A stretch of 64,000 bases of DNA from Undaria pinnatifida (GCA_012845835.1 JABAKD010000023.1:8073147-8137146); one strand, 5' to 3'; counted from the stretch's first letter, positions 40,085-53,400 are shown. Numbers and translations are program-made. Notes: generated by a model from the sequence alone, not told the origin.

Positions 40085-43000
40085 AACACCCGCCCGTTAT
40101 CAAACTGTAGCCCCCGCGCGTAGGTAGGAAGATATGGGGGCAGCCGTCTCGGTATCCGTTGAAACGTATGCAGTGTCGACTGCAACCACGTTGTCACCAC
40201 ATCAACCATAGATGTGTAATCACTGCCACCAGCGACACACTTTTACCTCTGATGAAACGGCGTAAGCATTACATGCATATTAATAGAGTAACAAGCGGTA
40301 TAGCGGTCGTAACTCTGACCTCATGTCAGCCATAACTGTCGGTCAATCGCGACTTGCGAAGCAACAGCGGCGACGAAGACAGGCATCAGTATCTGTTTGA
40401 CATCAGCAATCAGCTAGGCAAAGGCATCTCCGGCACCGCCTTGCTAGCGATGATAGTATAACAACCTCAATCCACGAAGCAGCGGCCATTATGCATGGAC
40501 ACAGTCTTGTAATCGATACCTTTTATATATTGACAGCACCCAGAAACTATCATCAGCAACAAGCAAATCAACTGCAGAGGCCCAGAGATAACACCGCCGT
40601 GCCAGTCATAGATGTATATCTTTAGAGATCAGCAAAACCAAAGCCTCCAGCACCGCCGGGCCGAGATCCGCCAACCAGAAGCCCCTGGCACTGCCACGCG
40701 GAGGTCAGTGAAGTAGAGCCTCTGGCACAACCGTGCCCGTGATTGCTGTATACCGACAGCGACTAGCGAAGCCACAGCAACCATACCCCAGCCACGTCAT
40801 CAGTCACACAAAGCAGCTCCGGCACGGCCGCGCCGGAGATTGTTGAATACCAACATCAATAAGCGAAGCAACAGTCAATAGGCCGCGCCGGAGATCGTCG
40901 TATAACGGCAATCAGCGACGCAACAGCCAATATGACAGCCGTGCCATCAACCGCTGTATATTATCAACAGCGACAGTGATCAACCACTATCAATGGCGAC
41001 TAGCGAGGCAACAGCGACAACACATCCGTGTGGGCAGTAGCTGTATGTTAGCAGCGACCGGCAAAGCGAAAGCACTTTTGGCACAGCTGCTGTATATCGA
41101 CAGTGATCGGCAAAGTGAAACCATCCCTGGCACAACAGCACCAATGATGGTTTCATATCCACACAGCCGTGTGTCAGCGACAGCTGTATACCCACATTAA
41201 TACCGTCATTACCCCTTTCGGAGCCCACGCATAGCGATAAAACAAGTAAGAAAGGCGGTCATTGTCATAGCATGAGTGCGCCGCACACGATGTTTCATGC
41301 TACGCGCGTATCGTGCAGCTTCTTGCGTTGGAGTCGCACAGGAAAATCCCCACTCCTTAAGCTAGCACCCCGTGTAACGTCGTGTGGCTGACCTTACAAT
41401 TGCCAGTTGTATTCGTCAATGTTGCTCTCCGAAGTCCCAAAGGGGGTATTAGTACCGACAGAAATCCGCAAAGCAAAAGCATTTGGTGCAGCCGAGCCAG
41501 TGATAACTGTTCGATCTGCGCGTCAACGATAGCTGTGTAACCACCGCAACAAGCGAAGCGTGCAGCCATCCCTGATGAAACTGCATCAGCATGAACTTTA
41601 TATCCACAGTAAAGAGCGGCATAGCGGTCGGTATAGCGGTCGGTATAGCGGACCCTGACCCATGTCAGCAATAACTGTGTCTCAACCGCGACCCGTGAAG
41701 CAGTAGCGGCACGAAGATAATCGTCAACATCTGGATGAACACAGCGACCAGCAAGACACGTGTGTCAACCGCAACCAACCAGCATCCACCGAAGTTAGAC
41801 CATGAGTTCGTTCCGATCTTGTTTCGCAAAGTCTCCATCTCTCGCAGCAGAAGCGGGTTAACCTGCCACATGGTAAACCCGCCCATTATTTAACCTTAAC
41901 CCGCGCGCGTCAGTGAGAAGACAAGGGAGAAGCGGCATCGGCATCCGAGATATATGCCGTATCGACTGCGACGACGTTGTCAGCACACCAACCCTAGCTG
42001 TGTAACCCCGCAATCCGCGACACACGCAGTCGCCCATGATTAAACTGCGTCAGCATGAAGTGTATACCAACAGTAACGAGTGGTATAGCGGTCGAAAAGC
42101 TGACTCATGTCAGCCATAGCTGTATCTCAGCCGCGATCCGAAAGTCAGCCGCGGCAATGAAGACAGCCGAACCATCTTTGTACCTCAGCAACTGGCAAGA
42201 CAGCATATCCCCGGCAAAGCCGATTCAGCAATGGTGGTATATCCACTACACCCAACCAGCGACCAGCGAGGTAGCAGCACAACGTACCGAGGCCAGCGGA
42301 ACAAAAACCGCTGGTAGTGCCATACCGAGGTCAGCCACGCAAAGCCTGCTGGCACGGCCGTGCCTATGGAAGCGATATATTGCTAGCGAGGAGCGAAGCA
42401 ATAGCAACCGAGAGCAACCGTAATACCACCATGTCAATAAGCGGCCTAACTAATCAGCACAGTAAAATACAACTAACACAGCCGTGTATCAACCGTGAGC
42501 AAGGAAGCAGATGCACTGCTGGACGATGCAGCCGTGTCGTCCAGGGCGGTACATTAACCGCGATCAGTCGACCAGGGCGGCACATCAACCGCGATCTGCC
42601 CAGCGAGATCGCCTTGACACGTATCGTCAAAGCAAAAAAATGCCCAGCCCCGTCGTATGTCAACAAACAGCAAAGCGAAGGCCATGCAAGACGCCACAAC
42701 CGTGTCGACCAGAGCGGTGGATCCCCGCAATCCGCAAAGCGAAAGGATATCTGCGACCTCGGTATATCAAGAGCGATCGGCAAAAACCAACTCCCTCAGG
42801 CACACCCGCGCCCGCGATTTTTGCAAAGCGAAAGTACAAGAGGCGCAGCCGCATATCAACCCCGAGCAGCAAAGCGAAAACGCTGCTGGACGACACGGTC
42901 GTGTCGACCAAAGCGACGTAACCACGGTCAGCAACGTGAAAGCATATCTGGCATAGCCGCACATCCATGGTGATCAGCAGAGCGAAAGCACGTTTGGCCC

Positions 43001-46000
43001 AGCCGGCCATGAAGTGTGTATGTCCCCACTGTGGCATAACCAATTGGCAACGCGAAAACACAATTAATCCAGTTGTATATCAACTCCGACCAGGAAAGCG
43101 AAAGCACTTCTGGGCCACACTGCCTTGTCGAGCAGAGCTGTATGTCAACTGCGATCCACAAAAAGAAAGTATATCTGGCACAGCTGAATATCAAAGTGCG
43201 GTTTATCAACCGCGATCAGCCAAGCGAAAACATACTGTCGCAGCTATATATCAACAGCGGTCAGGACACCAAAGCGACAGCACTGCTGGACGACACCGTC
43301 GTGACTTCCATAGCGGTATATTCACCGCGATTAGCAAACCAAAGGCATATATGACACAGCTGTTATCACCAGCGCCGTAAATTGACCGCAATCAGCAACG
43401 CAAAATGCATTTGGTGCCGCTGTATAAAAAACTGCGATCAGCAAAGCAAAACAATGTCTGGCGCGCCGGATTCAACAGCAATCAGAAAACTGAAGCGAAT
43501 TCCCTTCAGGACGACACAACCGTGTCGACCAGAGTAGTGTATCAACCACGATCAGCAAAGCAAGAGCATATCTGGTGCAGCTGTATATCACTAGCGCGGT
43601 ATAGCTGTATATGAACAGCAATCAAAACTTAAAGCGAAAGAACCTCTGGACGATGCAGCCATGTCGACCTGGACGGAATTTCAACAGCATGATTAGCCAA
43701 GCAAATGCCTATTTAGCGCAACTGCGTATCACCAGCGCGGTATACCAACCGCGATCAGCGAAGCGAAGCATATCTTGCACTATCTGGCAGAGCCGTATAT
43801 CACCAGCAGCGCGGTATAGCTGTGTATCAACAGTTATCAAAACTTTAATCGAAAGCCCTGCTGGGCGACGTAGCCGACGAGGGCAGTACATCAACCGCGA
43901 TCAGCAAAGCAAAGGCATATATGGAGCAACTGTATATCACCAGCGTGGTATATCAACCGCATTCAGTGAAGCAAAAGCATACCCGGCGCAGCTGTATATC
44001 ACCAGCGCGGTATATCAACCGCTGTCAGCAAAGCGAAAGCATATCTGGCGCAGCCGTATGTCAACAGCGATCACAATACTAAGCAAAAGCACCGCTGGGC
44101 GACACGGTCGTGCCGACCAGCGCGGTATGTCAACCGCGATCAGCAAAGCAAAATCATACCCGGCACAGCTGTATATCAACACCACGGTATACCAACCGCA
44201 ATCAGCAAAGGGAAATAGTATCTGGCACAACTGTATATCTACAGCGCGGAACATCAACCGCTATCAGCACAGCGGAAGCATATATATCTGGCGCAGCTAT
44301 ATATCAACAGCCATCAAAAGCTTGAAGTGGAACCGTTCTGGATCACGCAGCGGTGTCGACCAGGGCGTTAGATCAACCGCGGTCAGCAGCAAGAAACATA
44401 TCTGGTGCAGATGTATGTCACCAGCGTGGTATATCAACCGCGTTCAGTAAAGCAAAAGCATACCTGGCGCAGCTGTATATCACCAGCGCGGTATATCAAC
44501 CGCGTTCAGTAAAGCAAAAGCATACCTGGCGCAGCTGTATATCACCAGCGCGGTATATCAACCGCGGTCAGCAAAGCGAAAGCATATCTGGCGCAGCCGT
44601 ATGTCAACAGCAATCACAATACGAAGCAAAAGCACCGCTGGGCGACACGGTCGTGCCGACCAGCGCGGTATATCAACCGCGATCAGCGAAGCAAAATCAT
44701 ACCCGGCACAGCTGTATATCAACACCACGGTATACCAACCGCGATCAGCAAAGAGAAATAGTATCTGGCACAACTGTATATCTACAGCCCGGAAGATCAA
44801 CCGCTATCAGCGGAAGCATATATATCTGGCGCAGCTATATATCAACAGCCATCAAAAGCTTAAAGCGAAACCGTTCTGGACGATGCAGCCGTGTCGACCA
44901 GGGCGTTAGATCAACCGCGATTAGCAGCAAGAAACATATCTGGCGCAGATGTATGTCACCAGCGCGGTATAGCTGTATGTCAACAGGAGTCAAAAACATG
45001 AAGCGAAGCCGTTCTGGACGACACACCCGTGGCAGCCAGAGCGCAGCTGTATACCAACAGCGCGGAACATCAACCGAAATCAGCATAGCGAAAGCATATC
45101 CAGCGCAGCTGTATATCAAGAGCCATCGAAATCTTAAAGCGATGCCGTTTTGGACGACACAGCTGTGTCGACCAGAGCGGTATATCATCCGCGATCAGCC
45201 GCAAGAAAAAAATCTGGCACAGATGTATGTCGCCAGCGCGGTATAGAAAAATATCTGGCACAGATGTATGTCGCCAGCGCGGTATAGCTGTACGTCAACA
45301 GGAATCAGAAACTTGAAGCGAAGCCGTTTTGGACGACACGGCCGTGTCGAGCAATATATCAACCGCGATCAGCAAAGCAGAAACATATCTGGCGCAGATG
45401 TATATCAACAGCGTTGTGTAGTTGTACATCAGCAGCAATCTAAACCTGAAGCGTAAGCACTATTAGAAAATGCAGCCGTGTCGACCAGAGCGGTATATCA
45501 ACCACGATCAGCAAAACAAAAGCATATCTGGCGCAGCTGTATTTCACCAGCGCCGTATATCAACCACGATCAGCAGAGCTAAGGCATATCTGGTGCATCT
45601 GCATGTCACCAGGGCTGTATAGCTGCATACAACAGCATCCAAATCGAAAGTGAAAGCACTTCTGGATGACACAGCCAAGTCGACGACAGCGGTATCAACG
45701 GCGATCAGCAAAGCAAAACACATGTGGCGCAGCTGTATATCAACTGCGATCAGCAAAGTGAAAGCATATTTGAGCTGTAAACGAACAGCAATCAAAATCT
45801 AAAGCGAAAGCGCTTTTGGACGACAGAGATGCGTCGACAGTGCGGTATAGAAACCGCTATCAGCAAAGCAAGAGCATAACCGGGGCAGCTGTATATCATT
45901 AGCGCGGCATAGCTGTGTATCAACAGCAATAAAAAACCAAAGCGAACGCACGTCTGGACGACACATTCGTGTCGACCAGGGCGGTATATCAACCACGAGA

Positions 46001-48600
46001 GCCGTACATAAATAGCAATCAAAAGGGAAAGCGAAAGCACTTCTAGTCGACACAGCCGTGTCTACTTGGGCGGTGTATCAACCGCGATCAGCAAAGCAAA
46101 TGCATCTCTGGTGCAGCTGTATATCACCAGCGCGGTGTAGCTGTATATCAACAGCCATCGAATTAAAGCGAAGGCATTTCTGGACGGCACAGCCGTGTCG
46201 ACCTCGGCGGTATATTAACCACGAGAGCTGTATGTCAACAGCGATCAGAAGACTGAAACGAAAGCACTTCTCGCCGACACAGCCGTGTCGACCTGGGCGG
46301 TGTATCAACCGCACTCAGCAAAGCAAAGACATCTCTGGCGCAGCTGTATATCGCCAGCGCGGTGAAGCTATATATCAACAGCCATCAAAATCGAAAGCGA
46401 AAGCACTTCTGAACAACACAGCTATGTCGACCTGGGCGGTATCAACCGCGATCAGCCAAGCAAAGCATATCTCGCGCAGCTGTATATCAACCGCGATCAG
46501 CGAAGCGAAAGCAAATCTGAGCTGTATATCAACAGCATTCGAACATAAGGGCGAAAGCACTTTTGGACGACACAGCCGTGTCGACCAGTTCGGTATATCA
46601 ACCGCTATCAGCATATCCGGCGAACCTGTATATCACCAGCGCGGTGTAGCTGTATATCAACAGCCATCAGAAATATAAACGAAAGCATTTCTAGACCACA
46701 CAGCCGTGTCGACCAGGGCGGTATATCAACTGCGGAAGCTGTATATCAACAGCAATCAAAAATGACGCAAGAGCACTTCTGGTCGACATAATCGTGTCGA
46801 CCTGGGCGGTGTATCAACCACGATCAGCAAAGAAAAATCATCTCTGGCGCAGGTGTATATCACCAGCGCGGTATAGCTGTATAACAACAGCAAAAAATAA
46901 ACCTAAAGCGAAAGCATCTCTGAACGACACAGCCGTGTCGAACTGGGCGGGGTATCAATGGCGAGAGCTGTATTATCAACAGCAATCAAGACTGAAGCGA
47001 AAGCACTTCTGGTCGACACAGCCGTGTCGACCTGGACGGTGTATCAACCGCGATCAGCAAAGCAAAAGCGTCTCTAGCGCGGCTGTATGTCACCAGCGCG
47101 GTATAGCTGTATATCAACAACAATGAAAACTAAAGCGAAACGGCTTCTCGACGACACAGCCGTGTGGACCTTGGCGGTGTATCAACCGCGATCAGCAAAG
47201 CAAAAGCATCTTTGGAGCAGCTGTATATCACCAGCACGGTGTAGCTGTATATCAACAGCCATCAAAATCGAAAGCGAGAGCACTTCTGGACGACACAGTC
47301 ATGTCGACTGGGGCGGTATCAACCGCGATCAGCGAAGCAAAAACATATCTGGCGCAAGTGTATACCATCAGCGCGGTATATTAACCGCGACCAGCAAAGC
47401 GGAAGCATATCTGAGCTGTATCACCAGCAATCAAAAGTTTTATTGAAAGCACTTCTGAACGACACAGCCGTGTCGACCAGGGCGGTGTATCAATCGCTGT
47501 CAGCAAAGGAAGAGCATAACCGGTGCAGCTGTATATCACCAGCGCGGTATAGCCGTATATCAACAGCCATCAGAAATAACAGCGAAAGCAATTTTAGACC
47601 AAACAGCCGTGTCGACCAGGGCGGTATATCAACCGCGAAAGCTTTATATCAACACCAATCGAACATAACGGCGAAACAAATCTGGTCGAAACAGCCGTGT
47701 CGACCAGGGCGGTGTATCAACCACGATCAGCAACGAAAAATCATCTCTGGCGCAGCTGTACATCACCAGCGCGGTATAGCTGTATAACAACAGCGAAAAA
47801 TAAACCTAAAGCGAAAGCATCTCTGGACGACACAGCCGTGTCGACCTGGGCGGTGTATCCATGGCGAGAACAGTATTATCAACAGCAATCAAAACTGAAG
47901 CGAAAGCATTTCTGGTCAACCCAGCCGTGTCGACCTGGGTAGTGTATCAGCCACAATCGGCAAAGCGAAATCATCTCTGGCGCAGGTGTATATCACCAGC
48001 GCGGTATAGCTGTATATCAACAGCAATAAATAAAAATAAATAAAGCGAAAGCACTTCTGGACGACACAGTCGTGTAGACCTAGGCGGTGTATTAACGGCG
48101 ATCAGCAAAGCAAAAGCATCTCTGGCGCAGCTGCATATCACCAGCGCACTCTATCAACCGCGATCAAACCAAAATCATGTTTGACGCACACTCTATCAAC
48201 CGCGATCAAAGCGAAATCATGTCTGACGCAGCGGTATCTGCACCGACCAAGCTATAGCATTTTTGGCGCAGCGGTGTCGACCAGGGTGGTGTATCAGCAA
48301 AGCAGAAGCATATCCGGCGCAGCTGTATATCACCAGCACGGTCTATCGACTACGATCAGCGAACGGAAAGCTTTTCTGACGCAGCTCTATATCAACAGCA
48401 ATCAGCACAGCAAACCCTTCTCAGGCACCGCCCCGCAGACATATTATAAAAATTAAAATACACTCATGTAACATAGCTAGCACGTCCGTATATCAGTAAT
48501 AGGCAGCAGAGCCGAAAGCACGCCTGGACCACACAGCCGCCTCGATCAGAGCGGTAAATCACCCGCGATCAGCAAAGGGTATGGCAGCAGATACTAGCGA
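40085..48600. repeat. hairpin-module satellite, array 2
   Basis: An early part (40,085-42,450) has long diverged units: the block 41,835-42,070 repeats 40,050-40,260. The dense part (42,480-48,460) is built from a few modules: CGCGGTATATCAACCGCG (for example 44,487-44,504), GCTGTATATCAACAGC (46,649-46,664), a 9-bp stem with AGCC loop centred on CGACACAGCCGTGTCG (47,011-47,032), and linkers such as ATCAGCAAAGCGAAAGCA. A clean 62-bp period is seen at 44,405-44,590. Plus frames up to 297 codons are repeat translations. Confidence 0.9.
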
Positions 48601-49360
48601 GCAGATAATGTAAAATAAACAAAATGACATCGACAACACATCACACTGCTGTATAGCCGTGCTTTGTACTTAGGTGAAGGGTAAGGCGTGGTCTAATCAG
48701 ATAAGTACAGGTATCGAGGTTGTACAAGTACCGAGGTTGGTACTGCAAATCGTTTCCAAAACGAGAGCGATATATCAACCGCGATCAGCAAAGAGTACAT
48801 CAGCAGCTAGCCACCAGCAAAGCAACATGGCGTGGTCAGTCATAAGTCACAACCTACATCAGGAGTTACCACGCAGAAGCCCCGAGTATTGTTCTACATC
48901 ATACACGAAATACCAGCAATGTCATGCGCGAAACGCCCTCAGTAGCACGGAGCCTGGTACTACTCATCAGGCATGGGGTGTGGCTGGATATAGCAGATCA
49001 TACAAAATATGCAAAAGAATATCGGGACACCACATCCTGTACAGCCGTGCTCGGTACTTGGCTGAAGTGTAAGGCGTGGTCTCCTCGGATACATACAAGT
49101 ACCGAGGTTGGTACTGCTGATTGTTTCCAAAACAAGGAAACGAAACAACATAAATGGAAGGTACCAGATATATGTGGAACTAAAGGTGTCTACATCGAAT
49201 CGTGCATCCCAGCACGTCGTACCCTGGTGCCTAAACTCGTACCTAGGGCCGTGTATCCTGGTGCAATACTCGTAGGGCACAGGACAGGGTAGCATGCAAC
49301 CCACGCCCCCCTGACAACGTCTTTCGCCTGGCGGCCTGGCTGTAGAATAGGTCCCGCAGA
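48600..49360. repeat. satellite edge of DIRS2
   Basis: CTTGG/TACTTAGGTGAAG..GTAAGGCGTGGTC and GTACCGAGGTTGGTACTGC occur twice (about 48,665-48,745 and 49,050-49,125) and correspond to 18,480-18,660 of DIRS1. No gag N-part comparable to 19.0-19.9 kb is recognised. Confidence 0.5.
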
Positions 49361-49371
49361 CTACGGAGTAT

Positions 49372-49480
49372 CCTGACGAAAACAATGCTTCTGAGGGGCG
49401 GTGTCATATTCCTTGTATTATCGAATCTCAAATCATGGAAACATGTCTGATTCGGGTTGACTTGCTCTACGATCTTGTTA
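49372..49480 (-). repeat. orphan DIRS1-type A repeat
   Basis: Matches A1/A2 of DIRS1 (CAAATCATGGA..CATGTCTGATTCG) and not the A repeats of DIRS2, within which it lies. It suggests a remnant of a third element or a recombination product. Confidence 0.5.
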
Positions 49481-50354
49481 TGCAAGGGCCCACCACCATG
49501 TGTACAGCAGTACCGGTACGTTCGTTGTGCGCTGGGCATTCCAGGGTATACCTGGTATAGAGAAGGTCAAAACACCCGATATCCCTGGCTGCTTTGGTGA
49601 GCACGCACTACGGGGCAGTTGTTCGTTCGTTGTAGTGTAACACCGCGCCGGACCAACCCCCGTGCCGACTACTTGTCCGAAGGACTCTTTTCTGTTCGTG
49701 AAACTACATATTTATGTGTAGATAGAAGAAGCAGTGTCATCATCAGCACTCGAAGAGCGACGCAACAGAAACAGTCGCTCGACACAGCAGAGGCCACGGG
49801 AAACGTCTGCTATTTATTGGTAATGTGCTCAATCTGCTAGTGGGAATCCTGCTGCATACCTGGTATATGCATACGGTAGTACTGCTGTACGAGGTGCGTG
49901 TGAAAACGTCAGCTACATGTTAGTTGTAGCTCGAAGGATAACTGGTTTGTATTCTTCTTCCCCAAGCTGTCAATCTGGTCGCATCCACCCATGTCAGATT
50001 TCTCACATATTTCAGTGCGATCATAACGCCATAAGACCTCTACGAGAGGGTTTTACTGCGTAAACGGAGGCAAGCAAACCTGCAAGCCCCGCCCGGGTAC
50101 TCATGTCACAGTCCACGCCAGTTCACGCCACGGAGTTTAGCCCCCGAGATAAGTCCCATACACGCGGCTCCTCAAGTTGCTTGGGTCTTGTGCTCCTTCC
50201 TGCTCCGAAGAAAGCTGTCGTATTGGTGCTGGTTCGTATTTGGAATTGTGCGTGAAACGGGGAGTCCGCGAAGTTCACTCCACGGCTAGAGCGGCGGCAG
50301 TCAGTCCCAACGACAGAGCCGCCTGGGACGACGCGGACGACAATGTCCTTGTAT
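49481..50354. other. no feature recognised
   Basis: Sequence between the orphan A repeat and A1 of DIRS2. A 161-codon plus frame at 50,177-50,662 crosses the element boundary and is therefore not credible. Confidence 0.35.
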
Positions 50355-50512
50355 CCTCAGTATTTCTCCTTCAACGTATGTTCTTTGGCTTTGGGTTCGT
50401 GGGAAACATGCACAATGATCGATGTGGCCTAGATTCTCCGAGTAATTCACCGGTTCCAAATCATGGCGCCACCTCCGTAATATCGATGTCTCATTTCCCG
50501 GAACCCGATTTT
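50355..50512 (-). repeat. A1 of DIRS2
   Basis: Matches A2 (38,547-38,705). The right boundary is at GATTTT|GCAACAG. Confidence 0.75.
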
Positions 50513-50663
50513 GCAACAGCGCATCTACTAGCTGGTATCATATGTTTTGATAGGTTGTATCTGGCGATCGGAGTATCACACACAGCTTGCAAATATGAGT
50601 TTCGACAAAATATTCGATCTCACAGATGGAGTGTATTTTCAATTTTTATAATATTTTGTTAAT

Positions 50664-51166
50664 AAACTGGTGCATTATTTTCAAAACCGTCGTCAGATTT
50701 ATCCCCTTGAAGGATTTATAGTTTCCACGCACAAATTGAGCTGCCTCACTCGTTCCCCCCAACCCCCGCTTTTGATCAAACCCAGGCTCACACGCCCTTG
50801 AAAACTCCGCCCTCCCCTCACCGATTATTAGCTTGCGCTGCCGGGGTTGTAACGAAGACCACTGATAGGGGCAGCTTACGCTATACCTACAATGGAACCC
50901 GAAGGGTGCGCCAGCTAGCGTTGGGCTGCGAACGCAATTGAGTCAAATCGACACACGACGCGTATGAAAATACGTGGAAGTGTGGTGAGCTAAAGCTTTA
51001 TTTTTCCCCATCCGCCGGAGGATGAAAAAAAAAAAAAAAAAAAAAAGACTTGTACAGGATTCACTTGATAAACTGATGCATGTCCTCCCACAGCTGCTGT
51101 CAGATTTTGTCCCTCTCAGAAACGGATTTTATAGTTTCCGCGCACAGACTGACTAACATCACCCTG
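50664..51166 (+). repeat. RepA left part, split by Copia
   Basis: Aligns with 35,118-35,310 but is enlarged by unrelated sequence and SINE-C. It ends GACTGACTAACATCACCCTG at the Copia 5' LTR and resumes at 58,070 (ACCCTGTTGACCCTGATAAC). A RepA 3'-end fragment (50,550-50,655) precedes it. Confidence 0.7.
50948..51047 (+). repeat. SINE-C copy 2 with poly(A)
   Basis: Core TCGACACACGACGCG... ending in ~23 A (51,025-51,047). Inserted in RepA before or independently of Copia. Confidence 0.55.
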
Positions 51167-51610
51167 TGTTATGGAAATGTTAGCACATAGCCAGTATGAG
51201 TCAATGCTCAGTAGCACTGCACTTGTACGTCGTAGATCATCGTAGATCTGTTATGTGTCGGTTGGTATGTAACGTGCGTATGAATATGCGGAGGAATTAC
51301 TTGTGTAGGATTATCTGTTGCCTTGACGAGGAGCTCACTCTCTCGTGTGGATCCTTCCGGATTGTCTAGCATCGTAGCCATCCTGGTCGTCTCCAGTACC
51401 CAGCCAACTTCTGGACTCCTGCATAGTCTGCGGTTCATCTGTGTGTGTTCGCCACATGAGCGCCAGTGTTTACAACATCTTTATATCTTCTCCTCAACAC
51501 GAAAGCACTCGAGTCTTCCAGGCTATCCACTGCACGGTGTCACCAACCCGACTAGCGTCGGGGACACACCTCTCTGCCACCGTGCTGGGGTATACCACAA
51601 TATCCATAAT
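51167..51610 (+). repeat. Copia 5' LTR
   Basis: Starts TGTTATGGAAATG and ends ATATCCATAAT. About 22-25 differences from the 3' LTR (roughly 95% identity by eye), a moderate age. Confidence 0.85.
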
Positions 51611-52532
51611 GGGTTTTTTTAGCCTCGTGTGTGTGAGTGGGGGCCTGCGGCGACTGCGCGTCTACTGCTGTCGCCGAGTGCTGTGGAGAGCACACCCGCC
51701 CTCCAGGATTCGCAACCTTTGGATCCTTCAGGATTTGGATACCTTTGGATTCTGCAGGATTTGCAGATTCTGCAGGATTTTTCCGCGGGGAGCTACTGCT
51801 GAAGTCAGCTTTCTTCTGGAGGCCACACTGAGTCAACCCGCTTGCTTATTGGGCACCTGGGCTCCCGGCTGCACATTCGGTACGCAACTGTCTGTGTAAA
51901 ACATTCGGGGGCGCAATTCTCAGGCGCTGACTCCGGTCGGTGAATAGAGTTGTGCAGGTTGTTGGTTCTGCGTGCGGAGTGCCGTTATTCCTTTTACTCG
52001 GTCCCGCGTGTTTGCAACTGACTTCCGAATACCAAATCGCCGGCGCTTAGATTCTTCGCGAGGCGTAGTCTGTCCAAGACATATTCCACATACCTTAATG
52101 CCGGCTTGGTCGCGTGTGTAGGTTGAGGATACGACTACTAGCTGTTAGCCGGCCGCTGCTACAGCTACTCATACGTGCTAGCTCACGTAAAGTTTGCGCT
52201 GAAAGACGCGTAACACTACGCAGTGCACCACGCTGTGTACCTGCAAGACCAGTTAAGTGGCCGGGGCTGACTACTCCCCACATCACCGCAGCCTCGTCAA
52301 CTGCGGTTGGTCACAGCTGTGCTCACGGGAGTGCAGTCGTCCGAGCGAGGGGCTTGCGAGCTTCCGGTGGACTCGGGATGCCAACCATGGCTCTGCGACT
52401 TACCTTCCACACTACCTCTGTGTACAGCTGCTCCACACATTGCAGGCGCGCCGACCCGTCTCAGGTGGTCGGAGCGTCTTGCGGGTGCAGCGCTATTCAA
52501 TCACACCCATCGCGTGTCCCTGTCTCTAAGCT
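51611..52532 (+). other. Copia leader
   Basis: Non-coding between LTR and gag. 51,718-51,785 has imperfect GGATT(T/C)GCAGATTCTGCAGG-like tandem units. Nothing else supported. Confidence 0.5.
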
Positions 52533-53400
52533 ATGGCGAACTCATCAAGCACTAGTTCTGGGCTCCACCGTTTACTAGATTCCATTGGACAATGCTCTGG
52601 GTCTACCTTTTGCGTGTGGAAGGAGAGCTTCGAGCACGTCATCAACCTTCATGCGCCGGAGCTTCTCACGGTCTCACGCGGATCAGCCCGGCCAGGCCCT
52701 CTGGCTGCTACTCTGGCCGATGTTACCGCTTGGGACAAGGCCGACAGCCGCCTCTACTCCCTCCTGTTCTCCGCGACTACCGGCTCGGCGCGGATCACCG
52801 TTCAGGCTCACCGAAAGGCGGGAACTAGCGCAGAAGGCAACGGACAATTGGCTTGGGCGGTTCTGAACGCGCGGTTCGACCCCCCACACTCAGGGAGCTC
52901 GGCGTGCGTGCCACAAGGAGCTATTCGTCCTCACGCACGTTGCGGGTGGTGATCCTGTTGACTTCTTCTCCAAGGGATGCGAGCTCAAGCTCCGCCTCGA
53001 GACTCTGGGGGAGAAAGTATCAGACGAAGTCTACCTGGATAGCATGCTCTCGGGCCTGACGTCTGTCCCGGAATTCCACTTTATCCGGGAGATGCACTAT
53101 CGAAACGAATTTTCATCGGTCAAGTGTCTTCAGGACACGGCCAACCGCTTCATTGTGGACCAGCAGTCGCGCAAGGCGGCGGGGCCCGCGGTCTCGGGCA
53201 GGGGAGCCGCGATGGCCGCGTCCAGCAGCGACCAGTGCCACCGCTGCAATACGTTTGGACATTTCCAGCGAGACTGTCCGAAGTCCGCGCAGCCGTCCCG
53301 ACCGACGAAAGAAAAGAAGCCAGGCAAAAATGCAGAAGTGGGGGCAGTGGGCAGTCCACGTGGTGCTCCTTTCACCGCACGAAGACGCAGAGCGATGCTG
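52533..53400 (+). pseudogene. Copia gag, two internal frame changes
   Basis: Begins MANSSSTSSGL at 52,533. The first ~118 codons contain the Copia gag core (FCVWKESFEHVI, LAWAVLNARFD). Frame moves around 52,885 and again near 52,910, after which FFSKGCELKLRLETLGEK and SGLTSVP follow. The nucleocapsid motif CHRCNTFGHFQRDC at about 53,239-53,280 is an exact CX2CX4HX4C. It would form virus-like particles and bind RNA. Confidence 0.75.

Larger units (their letters stand above)
38102..50512 (-). mobile_element. DIRS2: second DIRS-like element, ORF-dead, satellite-rich
   Basis: A1 (50,355-50,512) matches A2 (38,547-38,705). B1 (38,706-~38,790) and B2 (38,102-~38,170) match each other and the B repeats of DIRS1. 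Only remnants of pol (39,066-39,400) and gag (39,680-40,080) remain, then about 8.5 kb of satellite. Its A repeat is clearly diverged from that of DIRS1, so it is a related subfamily. RT, RNase H and recombinase are absent. Confidence 0.7.

Noticed and set aside
43611..45246. Long plus frames (279 and 297 codons) in the dense satellite
   Set aside because: They translate repeat modules whose unit lacks stops in one frame. The peptide is periodic (AKAYPAQLYI type), and the opposite strand is open too.
14260..48600. Satellite as a CRISPR array
   Set aside because: Modules vary continuously, there are no constant repeats with unique spacers, no cas genes, and the context is eukaryotic transposons.
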